Assembly: GCF_000227135.1 (NCBI RefSeq)
Contig: NC_018262.1
Location: 940,223 to 1,004,222, forward strand
Length of the DNA: 64,000 nt
DNA from: Leishmania donovani
Taxonomy: Eukaryota; Euglenozoa; Kinetoplastea; Trypanosomatida; Trypanosomatidae
Direction: 5' to 3'
Part shown: piece by piece, positions 32,073-40,659 of the stretch
How positions within the stretch are numbered: position 1 is the stretch's first letter
Layout: each line of letters begins with the position of its first letter
The notes under the pieces: model-generated
Databases searched by the model: none
Told to the model about the DNA's origin: nothing
The model's input: the letters and a program-made list of their open reading frames with translations, nothing else
Position numbers and translations under genes: made by a program

Positions 32073-33204
32073 GCGCACGCATGGATAGAAGCGAAGGAGA
32101 GAGCGCGCGGTTGTGCAGGTGCTAGAGAGAGGGAAGGGTTGAGGACGCTCACTAGTACTGCGTATGTGTTTGTACCCGCCCACCTGCGTTGACCGTGCCA
32201 TCATGCCAACGTGGGCTCCGGTTCACAGAGTGCAGTTAAGGGACACATTTTGTGCATCGGTGAACAAGCGCAAACGAGGAAGAAAAAAGGCGAAGCGTTC
32301 TGCGACATGACTTAAAGATTGTGCAGCGGCGTTGCCATCTTGGCCATTCCCGCTCGCCATGCACTACCACCCCGTCCCTCCTCTGTCTCCGTCTCTCTCT
32401 CGCTATCTCTTTTTTTGTATCGTTCTCTCTTCGTCACGTTTGCGCCTGCTTGTGGAGGTGCTGCAGCTTGGAGCAGCATGCGACACGGAAGACAACAAAA
32501 CGGAGTAGGCGGCAGCGTCTTCACGGTCCACCACACGGAGCAGCAGCCCAAAAAATGGGAGTTGGAGGCAGTGACCGTGGGGAGGCACAGAGCCAGAGTA
32601 AAAAAAAAATGCCTGATAGGAACACGAAAGTTGATGCGAGGCGCAAGAAAGGCGAAGGGAAGGGGGCACGACTCTCCCTCTCTTGCAGGCTTTGCTTCGC
32701 ATCGGCTAACAGCGCTCTCTCTTTCTTTCTCTGTGTAGCCGTGAGTGCCACATTGACGGGCTTCCGTTCTTCACGCTGCCCCCCCTCCTCTCTCCCTCAT
32801 GTGCCCCCTCGACAACATGCCACCTCTTTGTCCTCTTCCATCTCTTTCCGTTTTTTTTTTCTCTTCTTTTTGGTGTTTTCTAGAAGAGCTCTGCTGTTCC
32901 CCGTTTTTCTTTTGTTCGTTTTTGCTCCTTTCGCCGCACCCCAACCCCTCCACTGGCCCTTCCTTCCTTTTCCCGTCTTCCTCTGCCCACTTGTCACGGG
33001 CAGCGCTACGGAGTTCTCCTGTGGCTGCGCTATCGACTTGAGGAGAGCAAGCCAAGTACATCAAAATCGACACTCACCACCCCCACACCCTCCCTGCTCC
33101 CGCTCCTGCACTTGAGCAGATACGGCCGTACGTTGGCGTCTTTGCAGCACTTCTCATTCTTTATTACATTTCTCTTGTTCACTTCTTGTGGTGCCGTTTC
33201 GACA
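32073..33204 (+). other. Intergenic/UTR region, no gene seen
   Basis: 1.1 kb. Ordinary spacer with T- and C-rich runs (about 32390-32440 and 32850-33000) and A-runs near 32600. Open frames on both strands are low-complexity. It ends with the candidate acceptor at 33115-33116. Confidence 0.7.
33080..33116 (+). promoter_or_regulatory. Putative SL trans-splice acceptor for the M24B peptidase gene
   Basis: A C-rich tract (CCCTCCCTGCTCCCGCTCC) is followed by AG at 33115-33116. A second AG at 33146-33147 is also possible. The first ATG after either is 33205. Confidence 0.45.
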
Positions 33205-34659
33205 ATGTCTGCACACGATAAGAGCTTGGCGTACCCCTTCCCCATCTCGATGAAGATGTATCGAGAGCAGCGTGAGCGGCTGGGTGCGTCGCTCCAGCAG
33301 GCGTTCCCGGAGGGTGGCCACGCAGCGGTGCTGCAGGCCGCCTCTGAGGTGCCCGTGAACTCGACGGACTGTAACTACCTCTTCGTGCAGGAGAGCTACT
33401 TCCACTACCTCTTCGGCGCGGAGATCCCGGACGCGTACGGTGCTGTGCTCGCGGGCGGCAAGAGCTTCTTCTTCATTCCGCGGCTGCCGGCGGATTTCGC
33501 GACGTGGATGGGCCCGCTGCCGACACCGCAGGGCGTGAAGGCGCAGCTGGAGGTGGAAGAGGTGCACTACGTGGACGAGATGGAGCAGGTGCTGATGAGC
33601 AGTGGGGTACACACCGCCGAGGTGCTGAAGGGCACGAACACGGACAGCGGTCTCGAGGTGCTGCAGGCGAAGCTGCCGGAGGGGACCGCGCTGGCAACGT
33701 CCACCGACTACCTTTACCGCGTGCTGAGCTCGCAGCGCTGCTACAAGACGGCCCTTGAGGCTGATGTGCTGAAGTATGTGTGCAAGGTGTCAAGCGCCGC
33801 GCACGTCAAAGTGATGCAGATCGCGAAGCCCGGCATGTCGCAGCACCATCTCGAGTCTACATTCCTTCACGACGTGTACTACAATGGCGGCTGCCGCCGT
33901 GTGAGCTACACTTGCATCTGCGCCACGGGCTCCCACGGTGCTACCCTGCATTACCCGGACAACAACTGCGTGATCGAGGACGGCACGATGGCGCTGCTGG
34001 ACATGGGCGGCAACTACCGCGGCTACGCGGCCGACATCACCTGCAGCTTCCCTGTGAACGGCAAGTTCACCGAGGCGCAGAAGACCATTTACAACGCGGT
34101 GCTCGACGCGCACGACAGGGTGATGCGCGCGATGAAGCCGGGTGTTAAGTGGATGGACATGCACCTGCTCGCCATCCGCACGATCTGCATGCACCTGATC
34201 GCGGCGGGCATCCTCAAGGGCGACATCGAAACGCTCATGACGAAGGAGATCATGCAGTACTTCCAACCACACGGCCTCGGCCACCTTATCGGCATCGACG
34301 TGCACGACGTTGGCGGCTACATGGAGGGTTGCCCTGAGCGGCCGACGAAGAAGGACTGCTGCCGTCTGCGCACTGCGCGCACGATCGAGGAGGGGCTTTA
34401 CATGACCATCGAGCCTGGCTGCTACTTTAACACGGCACTTCTGGAGATGGCGAAGGCGAACCCGGATGTGCGGGAGCACCTGAACATGGAAAAGCTCGAG
34501 GGGTACGAGAATTTTGGTGGCGTGCGCATCGAGAGTGACGTCTTGGTCACGAAGGACGGCGTGGTGAACTACACTCTAGTGCCACGAACGGTGGAAGAGA
34601 TCGAGAGAACGATGGCGGGTGCGCCCTTCACGAAGGAGGTGGAGGTGTACCACAACTGA
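33205..34659 (+). CDS. Metallopeptidase family M24B, Xaa-Pro dipeptidase/aminopeptidase P type
   Basis: 484 residues from the first in-frame ATG (33205); the frame upstream opens only at a TTG. The enzyme should cleave Xaa-Pro bonds in di- or oligopeptides, with two metal ions held by five conserved residues, all present with canonical spacing: Asp266 and Asp277 in DMGGNYRGYAADIT, His360 in GLGHLIGIDVHDVGG, Glu403 in TIEPGCYF and Glu443 in GVRIESD. Residues about 5-160 form the N-terminal creatinase/prolidase-like domain (YREQRERLGASL, DCNYLFVQESYFHYLFG), and the pita-bread fold follows from about 180. Overall length and the DVGGY segment resemble eukaryotic prolidase (peptidase D). No signal peptide is seen, so it is probably cytosolic. 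Codon use is strongly biased to G/C endings, as in well-expressed genes. The dipeptidase versus aminopeptidase choice is not certain. Confidence 0.92.
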   Translation: MSAHDKSLAYPFPISMKMYREQRERLGASLQQAFPEGGHAAVLQAASEVPVNSTDCNYLFVQESYFHYLFGAEIPDAYGAVLAGGKSFFFIPRLPADFATWMGPLPTPQGVKAQLEVEEVHYVDEMEQVLMSSGVHTAEVLKGTNTDSGLEVLQAKLPEGTALATSTDYLYRVLSSQRCYKTALEADVLKYVCKVSSAAHVKVMQIAKPGMSQHHLESTFLHDVYYNGGCRRVSYTCICATGSHGATLHYPDNNCVIEDGTMALLDMGGNYRGYAADITCSFPVNGKFTEAQKTIYNAVLDAHDRVMRAMKPGVKWMDMHLLAIRTICMHLIAAGILKGDIETLMTKEIMQYFQPHGLGHLIGIDVHDVGGYMEGCPERPTKKDCCRLRTARTIEEGLYMTIEPGCYFNTALLEMAKANPDVREHLNMEKLEGYENFGGVRIESDVLVTKDGVVNYTLVPRTVEEIERTMAGAPFTKEVEVYHN

Positions 34660-36269
34660 ATCCAGCTGTGACCGCGACAGGGGCGGCGTTCGGGACGCTG
34701 GCCGGGTGGGTCTTTTGCTCTACGGTGTCCAAACCCCTGATATGCGTGCCGCTACCGCCTCTGGTGTGAACCGTCCGTAGAGCCGACAAGGAAAACAGAC
34801 CCAGATAATAGGGCCAAAGCAGATGGAAACTTGCACGCATGCACGCGCGCATTCACCTGCACTGACAAAGACAGTCGGATGGACTCGGCCAAATCCCATC
34901 GTGAAGGTGTGCGTCTCTCTCTCTATATGATCATAGGAAAAGACCAGGCACACCCACCCACACACATAAATACATCTGCGCCTTCTTCGTTGCTCTTGTT
35001 TGCCTTCCGGTGTGTTTGTCTGCGTGCATGCGCAGAATGGTTAAGTGTTTTCTTGTGTATCAACACATGTTCTTCTTTCTGCTTTGGTGCGTGCTTCGGA
35101 TGAGTCTCGAGCAGCAACTCGCTTCTTTTTCATTGTTGTGCTTTCGATCTGCTCGTTGCGGTTTGGGAGCTTGTCTCCTGTTTGGGATGCGGGCGGAAGA
35201 GAGAGAGAGAGTGATGAGCTCGCTCGAAGGGAGCGGCTGCTGAGGCAGCAACTGTCGGAGTGCAGGCGAGAAGGTCAGAGAGAATGAAAGAAGCGGTTCG
35301 CGCTCGCGTGGCACTGGCGCACGGATTGCTGAGAATGTGCACGAAAAGGCTAGATGAGAGCAACCCAGAAGAGACAGGTTGGGTGTAGTTGCACGCTGTG
35401 CGTGATGAAGGACTCGAAGACGACTGATAAAAGCCGTTACAGGCGACCCGGTCTTCCTAGCCTTCTTTTCTCGCTCGGCGTGCAGGTCTCATCGCGGCCT
35501 TCCCTTCGCTTCTTCAGCTCCTTTCATGTTGCTCTGCTCTTCGACTTGCTCTTCTCCGTCACTGCCTTTGAAAGCGTGTGAGTGCGTGCATGTTGACATC
35601 CTTGCTCCTTTCCTCGCATTTATCTCTTTTTGAATTCTCGTCTTCGTGCGCGGCTCCTCAGACCGCACCTCACCCGCCTTCCCACCGAAATCGAGTGTTC
35701 TCTGGCGCTCTTTTTGCGCGAAATGGTGGTGATCAGGGGAGGGGGACATAAGCGTGGTGAGGGTGCGGCGCTACTCTCTCTTGATCGGGAACGGGTGAAA
35801 GAAAAAAGGTAGAAACAAACAACATAAGAAACTCCTTTCGAGGTCGATCGAAAGAAGAATCACGACAGTTGAAAACAACAACAAAAAAAGCATGGACAGA
35901 GCAAGTCACAGCAGTTTTCGTGAGGCGGAGGGCCCTGCTAAAAACGGGGGGGGGAACGAGGCTTCACACTCGTCAAAACTTTCTGTTTTCCAGGATACCT
36001 GCGGTGGCAACATGATTAGCCATGATTGCGGGGTTAGGGAGGTGCCCTGCGCAAGCGGGAAATGCGTGTGTTCTGTCCTCTTGTATGGATTGGAAGGGCA
36101 AGCTGGACGCACATGAGAGGCGGTTGATGGGCGCGCGAGTGTGCGCGTGCGCTTCCTTTACTCACCTCCACGTCCTTCTCATGAAGGGCCCCGCTACTCG
36201 CTCATTCTTCCCGTTTCGTTCTCCTTTTATGCTCCGACAGTCGCCAGAGAGACACGCCGCCGCCGCCGC

Positions 36270-36298
36270 CGTCCTCCTCCCCTTTCCCACGACCACAG
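36270..36298 (+). promoter_or_regulatory. Putative SL trans-splice acceptor for the DUF1764-type gene
   Basis: GTCCTCCTCCCCTTTCCC is followed by CACAG with AG at 36297-36298. A later CCCAG at about 36352 is an alternative. Both lie upstream of the uORF. Confidence 0.5.
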
Positions 36299-36367
36299 AG
36301 CGCTGCGTCTATTCACCAGCCCCCCTCATCTTTGTGGCTGCTTGTGCCCAGCTCGCAAAAGGGACCC

Positions 36368-36412
36368 ATGCACCGTTTTCGGGACTTGAGAGCGGTGCCG
36401 CAAGAGCAATAA
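36368..36412 (+). other. Upstream ORF (14 codons) in the 5' leader of the 36422 gene
   Basis: An ATG at 36368 opens a 14-codon frame ending in TAA at 36410-36412, nine nucleotides before the main ATG at 36422 and in another frame. It lies downstream of both likely splice acceptors, so it should be in the mature mRNA. Confidence 0.5.
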
Positions 36413-36421
36413 AACCCCAAG

Positions 36422-37021
36422 ATGAAGTCGAAGCAGGCGCCTCGCGCCTCTGCCAAGCAGACACCATCGGTTTCCAGGAAGAAGGACCACACGACCAACA
36501 AGGTAATCGCCATGTCCACCGCCTCCCCCTCCACCTCCGACTTGGACGAGGTAGCATCTCTGTTCAACACCATCAAGCAAACCAAAGCGCAGAAGTACGG
36601 CAGTGCCGCTGCCGCTCAGCCACCATCCCTGCAGAGGGGGGCTGGAGGAGCGTCGGTGGAGGCGCATAATATTAAGCGCTCGTCAACTGGCGCTGGAGCG
36701 CCTCCTCCGTCGTCCTCGCCAGGGGCTCAGGCGAAACCCGTTCACGATGGACTCTACCACGCACCAGAGAAGTCGGTGCAGATGAGTGACAACCAGTTCT
36801 TCAGCGGCACTTGGCTGAGGGAGGATCGCACAGTCGCGCCCACTGCCACCACCTCCTCTGCTGTCCCAAGCACGGCATCTCCCGAGGCGTCCGAGAAGCT
36901 GCTGCGCAGGGAGGGCGTGCATCGCATTGTGTCCATACAGGAGCTTTCCAAGATGTTATCGCATAACGCCAGGGCGGGCACCACTCCCAACTGCCCGTTC
37001 GACTGCGACTGCTGCTTCTGA
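36422..37021 (+). CDS. Small DUF1764-type protein with C-terminal Cys motif
   Basis: 199 residues. The function of this family is unknown. The layout fits DUF1764 (Pfam PF08576): a basic N-terminus (KSKQAPRASAKQTPSVSRKK), a short acidic/helical motif (SDLDEVASLFNTIKQTK, about residues 38-54), a long Ala/Ser/Pro linker, and the family's C-terminal signature in which a Thr-rich stretch leads to CPFDCDCCF as the last nine residues. That Cys cluster (four Cys in eight residues) suggests metal or Fe-S binding or a redox role, which is inference. In many family members a conserved DGF.I / EEL block precedes the Cys motif; here HRIVSIQELSKML is its likely equivalent. FFSGTWLREDRT is an extra ordered patch. 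No membrane segment. A uORF ends nine nucleotides before the start and may lower translation. Confidence 0.72.
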   Translation: MKSKQAPRASAKQTPSVSRKKDHTTNKVIAMSTASPSTSDLDEVASLFNTIKQTKAQKYGSAAAAQPPSLQRGAGGASVEAHNIKRSSTGAGAPPPSSSPGAQAKPVHDGLYHAPEKSVQMSDNQFFSGTWLREDRTVAPTATTSSAVPSTASPEASEKLLRREGVHRIVSIQELSKMLSHNARAGTTPNCPFDCDCCF

Positions 37022-37953
37022 TCGGCCAGCCGGAAGGCTTGGGTGCGAGTGTGTGTGTGAGAGGCTGCATAGCTGAAGGGAAAGAAATAACGCGCGTTGT
37101 GGCTGCGCGCAAGTATGTTTCGCTTGGACCTCTCCGCAGCTACAGAGACAAGCGTGCATCACGCGCCGCGCGTCTGGTGCGCTGATCAATCAGGGTAAAG
37201 ACGTTCACTTCAGCGACATCAGCGAAGGAAAAAAAATGGCAAAACCAAGCTTGATTCGTAGCCTCCTTCTGTGCGGACGAATATGTCGCTGTGAATGCCG
37301 GCGCATCTGAAGGGCCGCGTGCCGCTGCTCAATGTGACTTCCTCTTTCCTCCGGCAATGCTTTAAGCTCCATTGACGCTCATGCAACGGCCTTCCTCGCT
37401 CGTTTCCTCGTTTTTTTTTTTTCGAGGGGGCGCGATCTTCTACGGCTGCCCTCTCGCGTATGCTCTGTTCCTTCTCAGACTCACTCACCCTCGCACTAAT
37501 CTGCCACGCACCGACTTAAGCGCGAAAAGGGTGAGAAAATATACTCGCCCCTACGCTCTACGCACAGAGGGAACTCGGCGGTACCACGCTGCTGCGAGAA
37601 GGACCACAGTGCTGTATTTGGCCCTGTACGATGGGATACGAGCCGCAGCTGTCACTTTCTGACCCACACGCGCGCGCGTCTCTGCCTCTGCTGCCGCTGT
37701 GCGCAGTCTCCCATCCACCGAGGATAAGCCGCTCGCTGCAGGCGGGGAACTGTTAAGGAAACAGTACTCGTCGACAGGGCGCAAGCATTCGAGAGAGAGG
37801 TGCAATAGATTTGTAGACACGCGGTGGGAAGGGAGCAGCACCGCTGAGTAGAACGCTCGTCTTCAGTTCCATCCCCTGCTACGCCCTTTCTCGCGCAAAG
37901 CGATCGGTCGACGCGGAGGTGCTCCCGCGCAGGTAAGCGCTGCGACCTCTGCG
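37022..37953 (+). other. Intergenic/UTR region, no gene seen
   Basis: 0.9 kb spacer with a T-run at about 37411-37422 and mixed-composition DNA. The antisense and sense frames lack coding bias. It ends with the candidate acceptor near 37900. Confidence 0.7.
37861..37900 (+). promoter_or_regulatory. Putative SL trans-splice acceptor for the SET-domain gene
   Basis: A moderate pyrimidine tract (about 37861-37893) is followed by CAAAG with AG at 37899-37900. A second AG sits at 37931-37932 (GCGCAG). No ATG intervenes before 37954. Confidence 0.35.
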
Positions 37954-40659
37954 ATGGCCTCTGCCTCGTTGGCTGCGGCGGTGAGGGTTGCAGCTCGTGA
38001 TGACCCTTCGCCTTTTCCGCAACCACCACGAACAGCAACGCAACGTCCTTGCTTGAACGTGCTGGGTGGACTGCAGTGCACGCCGTCCCGTCGCTCGCTG
38101 AAGTTTTCTGCCAGCTGGCATGCGCGGCAGTTTCTCGCCTTCGACACCGCAATCAGCCGCGACGAGCGGCTCTTCTTGTTTATGGAGCTCTTTGTGTTCC
38201 GCCAGCAACTGGTCGATCGGCGCGTTCTGCCCGACTTCCAACTCGCCACATACGCACCGGAGGAGCTTCTAGAGGTGCGCGTCATCACCGACCCGCGCCA
38301 CCCCGCTTACGGGCAGGCAGGCCTCTTTGCCAAGAGCACGATCCCGTCCAACACAATCGTCACGCCTTACTCCGGCTTCATTGAGGTCTTTGCCACGTCG
38401 TGCAACTCTCGCACGTACACGATGGGGTTTGGCGCCGTCGGGGACGACTATGCGCTCGACGCGGAGTTTGTGGGCAACTATGGCCGCTTCGCGAACGACC
38501 CGCGTGGCGTCGGAACTCTGCAGGCGAACCTCTCCGCTGAAAACCGCTTTAACAACCGTGGAGAGTCTTTCACAGCACTCGTGTCGCGGCGACAGATCAA
38601 CCCGGGAGAGGAAATACTCATGTCCTACGGCAAGGCACATCGACTGAGCGCGACACCATGGATGAACGTCCAGGGAGAGCCCATCATGCGACCACGTCTC
38701 GGCGGTGTGGTACCGTTTCCGTCGTTCCGCACTGAATCTATCTCCGCTGCCTCTGATTCGACTTCTGCGTCCCCTGCGCTTGCCACATCGTTGCCGCAAA
38801 GGTCTGCCGACAGCGCCAAGGCCGAGGGCAGCTGCGCAGCGGAGGGGCCAGGCGTCGCTGCCGGCAGTGCCTCTGCGACAGGTAGTTCCGCCTCAGTATC
38901 CGAGGCTGATGGCTCATCAGCGCCGGCAGTCGACCGGGCGGGGATCACCTGGAGTGCGCCTAACACGAAGCAGCCGCTGGCGCGGCCGAGGTGCTTGCCT
39001 GACGTGGCTAACGATCTTCTTTGGGAGTGCACGCAGTGCGGTATGTGGTCGATCTGTGAGGCGTCCACGGCGGATGCACCGCTGCGCTGCGCTGCTTGCG
39101 CCACCCCAAAGCTGAGTGGCGCACGGCTAGTGAGTCTGCTCAGCAGTCCAGCTATCACACAGGCGACGTTGCTAGCAGAAGCAGGGCTCGACTCTCAAGG
39201 GCCCTCTGCAGCAAGCACCTCCACGCCGCCGCAAACGCAGGTCTCCGCTGCGCCACTTACCTCCTCTACTAACTTCAGCTCTGAGCACACCGACTGGCCC
39301 ATGAACGTGCCATTTTTACCGTGGCAGGTCTGGGACGCCGCCGTGCCGCTGACGGTGCTGGCGAAGCACTCGCGCTTCGAGACCCAGAGACACATATTCG
39401 TGTACACGGTCGACACCGGGCTGGGCCGAGAGAAGCGCGGCCGCAGTGTGCTTGACGCCAACGGGAGCGGGCCCACAGTGGCTGCACCGATGCCGCCAGG
39501 GGCCCCCGACGCGGAGCAATCGCAGGAAGCCCGTCCTTTCAAGGCGAGCCGATTCCAGTCTCATTCCCGCAACGCAGATGACGCCTCGCTAGCGGGGGTG
39601 CGAGTTCGTGACGAACACCCTATTGTCACAGAAGAGAACCGGACCGGTCGTGGCCGGTGCGGCAGCGCCGCTCACGGCAGTGGCCGCTCGAAGCGCAACG
39701 CGCTGTGGGAACGACAGGGCGATCTGGACTCGGAGGAGCTCGCACTTCTCACCCCCGGTATTGCGGCGCTGCCCTTGCTGTCATCTTCCGTGTCCGCATA
39801 CTCGCCGGCGCATGCTCTGGTCTCTGCCGCCTCGCCGACGAAGCTGCCTTTTCTCGAGTGGACAGCGTCAGCGAGCGGAGAAAAGAGTACTTCCACAGAC
39901 GAGCACTTGGGCGTTGCGCAGATCGGAAGTTTCACCGCGGTCGCGTCGCGCGACACAAGCGACTCCGTTGCAGGCATTTTGACACGACCCCCGCTGTCTT
40001 ACCTCTTGTCCACGACGCAGGAGGTAGACCGGCTTGTTGTTCTGCACCGTGCCGCCGCCAGTGGGCCGTCGCCGGTTGCTGGGACGTCGTATTCGCCACA
40101 GATGACCCTTGTCCGCCGGCGCTTGCAGTGCATGACGCGCAGGCTTTTCACTGGCAAAGCGTTTCAGCCAGGTGACGTCGTCAGCTACGTTGGCGGCCTC
40201 GTGCGGCAGCGCGGTGACACCCGATGCCGCGCGTCCAACTCCTGCCTCGAGATCCCTCTTCGCTTCTTTCTGCCGCCGCGACTGCGCCGCCGTTGCGGCG
40301 GCGAGGCTTGCTTGGCACGCTCAGGAGATTCGCCGAGCGACGCAGCGGAGGACGCGGCGTTGCAGACCTTCTGTGACCGCCTCGATCGCCTTTCCCTTGT
40401 TGTGACAAACGAGTTCATGTACTGCCCCTGCCTCGTGGTGGAGGTTACGCGGGTGAAGGATAGGGCGGCAGTCGCAATGACAGAGGTGAGCGGCTCTGCC
40501 AGCGATAGCGTGGGGTATGAGGACGAGGTGGATGATGCACTCGAGTCCTGCAACGTGGCCCTCGTGCTCACGCTGGACGCTCTTGGCAGCCCCTTTGCCT
40601 GTGCGGTGGCGATCAAGCCCATCGGCGCCTTTGAGCCTCTCCTGGCGCGTGCGCAGTAG
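37954..40659 (+). CDS. SET-domain protein with CW/RanBP2-like zinc finger
   Basis: 901 residues. SET proteins transfer methyl groups from S-adenosylmethionine to lysines. A SET domain fits residues about 112-232: GQAGLFAKSTIPSNTIVTPYSG for the N-terminal part, VGNYGRFANDPRG, then ENRFNN and INPGEEILMSYGKAH for the pseudoknot and catalytic Tyr region. The usual NHSC is replaced by NDPRG, as in the SET subgroup with an N-D-x-R-G motif, and there is no Cys-rich post-SET. A zinc finger follows: W357-x-C359-x2-C362-x2-W365 and C379-x2-C382, whose first half matches CW fingers while the second CxxC resembles RanBP2 fingers. Residues about 270-350 and 390-650 are low-complexity. The C-terminal 180 residues contain blocks that look like a second, degenerate SET domain (see findings). 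The substrate (histone or not) and localisation are unknown. Confidence 0.82.
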   Translation: MASASLAAAVRVAARDDPSPFPQPPRTATQRPCLNVLGGLQCTPSRRSLKFSASWHARQFLAFDTAISRDERLFLFMELFVFRQQLVDRRVLPDFQLATYAPEELLEVRVITDPRHPAYGQAGLFAKSTIPSNTIVTPYSGFIEVFATSCNSRTYTMGFGAVGDDYALDAEFVGNYGRFANDPRGVGTLQANLSAENRFNNRGESFTALVSRRQINPGEEILMSYGKAHRLSATPWMNVQGEPIMRPRLGGVVPFPSFRTESISAASDSTSASPALATSLPQRSADSAKAEGSCAAEGPGVAAGSASATGSSASVSEADGSSAPAVDRAGITWSAPNTKQPLARPRCLPDVANDLLWECTQCGMWSICEASTADAPLRCAACATPKLSGARLVSLLSSPAITQATLLAEAGLDSQGPSAASTSTPPQTQVSAAPLTSSTNFSSEHTDWPMNVPFLPWQVWDAAVPLTVLAKHSRFETQRHIFVYTVDTGLGREKRGRSVLDANGSGPTVAAPMPPGAPDAEQSQEARPFKASRFQSHSRNADDASLAGVRVRDEHPIVTEENRTGRGRCGSAAHGSGRSKRNALWERQGDLDSEELALLTPGIAALPLLSSSVSAYSPAHALVSAASPTKLPFLEWTASASGEKSTSTDEHLGVAQIGSFTAVASRDTSDSVAGILTRPPLSYLLSTTQEVDRLVVLHRAAASGPSPVAGTSYSPQMTLVRRRLQCMTRRLFTGKAFQPGDVVSYVGGLVRQRGDTRCRASNSCLEIPLRFFLPPRLRRRCGGEACLARSGDSPSDAAEDAALQTFCDRLDRLSLVVTNEFMYCPCLVVEVTRVKDRAAVAMTEVSGSASDSVGYEDEVDDALESCNVALVLTLDALGSPFACAVAIKPIGAFEPLLARAQ

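Larger units (their letters stand above)
34660..36421 (+). other. Intergenic/UTR region, no gene apart from a possible uORF
   Basis: 1.8 kb of mixed spacer: T-rich stretches (35060-35150), GA-rich runs (35200-35290) and A-rich stretches (35815-35890). The end carries the likely acceptor at 36297-36298 and a short upstream ORF at 36368-36412. No other credible frame. Confidence 0.7.
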
